From NCBI GenBank assembly GCA_017893485.1, contig CM030362.1, positions 33,274,089 through 33,338,088 of the forward strand: a stretch of 64,000 nt of DNA. Direction: 5' to 3'. This stretch comes from Hemerocallis citrina. Taxonomy: Eukaryota; Streptophyta; Magnoliopsida; Asparagales; Asphodelaceae. Made by a program: the position numbers and the translations under genes. Below the pieces are notes generated by a model. It had not been told where the DNA came from. It ran no database searches and worked only from the letters and a program-made list of their open reading frames with translations. This document shows, piece by piece, positions 63,763 through 64,000 of this stretch; within the stretch, counting starts at the first letter, position 1; every line of letters starts with the position of its first letter.

Positions 63763-63990
63763 ACGAATAAAAGATGCCGTTATTGACGATAACGACATTC
63801 TAATCCTATAACGTTCTTGTGAATAACGGCATACGTATGGCTGGAAAATTATAAGATATGGAGTTTGCTGCCAATATATCTGTGTCCACAGTCGTTATCC
63901 ACTTTAACGGCATCCTAAACCGATACAGTTATTTAAGATAACGGCATATTTGTATATTCCACCTGACTTCCAAAATAACGGCATATTTGC
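63763..63990 (+). repeat. AACGGCAT-type repeats at the window end
   Basis: ATAACGGCATA/ATAACGGCATATTTG occurs at about 63823, 63903, 63932 and 63974, and inverted (GATGCCGTTATT) at 63763. It resembles the arrangement of the subterminal repeats near 60 kb and may be an element end cut by the window. Confidence 0.6.
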
Positions 63991-64000
63991 AGATGGTCAC

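Overview
This is nuclear DNA of a flowering plant. It has intron-containing genes with GT-AG splicing, tRNA-iMet-primed Copia LTR retrotransposons, a plant L1-type LINE, Mutator-like and hAT miniature elements, a Helitron and a plant-mobile-domain gene. I cannot name the species. Most of the window is transposon-derived. Only one host gene looks complete, a serine decarboxylase (SDC, 21666-26456, + strand, five exons). A second host gene, a group-I bZIP transcription factor (RF2a/VIP1 type), is represented by its last two coding exons (27531-27796 and 34448-34535, - strand) and converges on SDC.

The main architecture is an inverted duplication of about 3.8 kb around SDC and the bZIP exons. 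The left arm (10761-21548) and right arm (34613-52560) are reverse complements once later insertions are removed. The left arm gained a full-length LINE (12625-18658, 17-bp target-site duplication) and a truncated LINE (20551-21411, 13-bp duplication). The right arm gained a Copia element (36449-50581, GATAA duplication). Each arm therefore keeps the empty site for the insertions in the other. The right-arm Copia was later hit by a minus-strand, non-coding LTR element with 4-kb LTRs (38915-49408, ATTAC duplication). One of those LTRs was hit in turn by a 388-bp Mutator-like foldback element (40313-40700, 9-bp duplication).

Region by region: 1-5.7 kb is AT-rich with one foldback MITE and two doubtful exons. 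5.9-10.6 kb is a decayed Copia in a TA microsatellite. 10.7-21.5 kb is the left arm with its LINEs. 21.6-26.5 kb is SDC, whose first intron holds a 1.5-kb near-perfect hairpin element with a 9-bp duplication. 27.5-34.5 kb is the bZIP 3' part, its intron filled by a third Copia (27942-33774). 34.6-52.6 kb is the right arm with the nested insertions. 52.7-55.5 kb holds small repeats, a palindrome-rich element, a 131-bp tandem duplication and a 216-bp Helitron. 55.5-60.5 kb is a mobile-element-like unit carrying a MAIN-like plant mobile domain (PMD) pseudogene between arrays of hairpin repeats. 61.5-64 kb has a FAR1-like MULE transposase fragment head-to-head with a second PMD last exon.

No intact autonomous transposon was seen. 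None of the three Copia elements shows a recognisable gag, and all their pol genes are broken or truncated.
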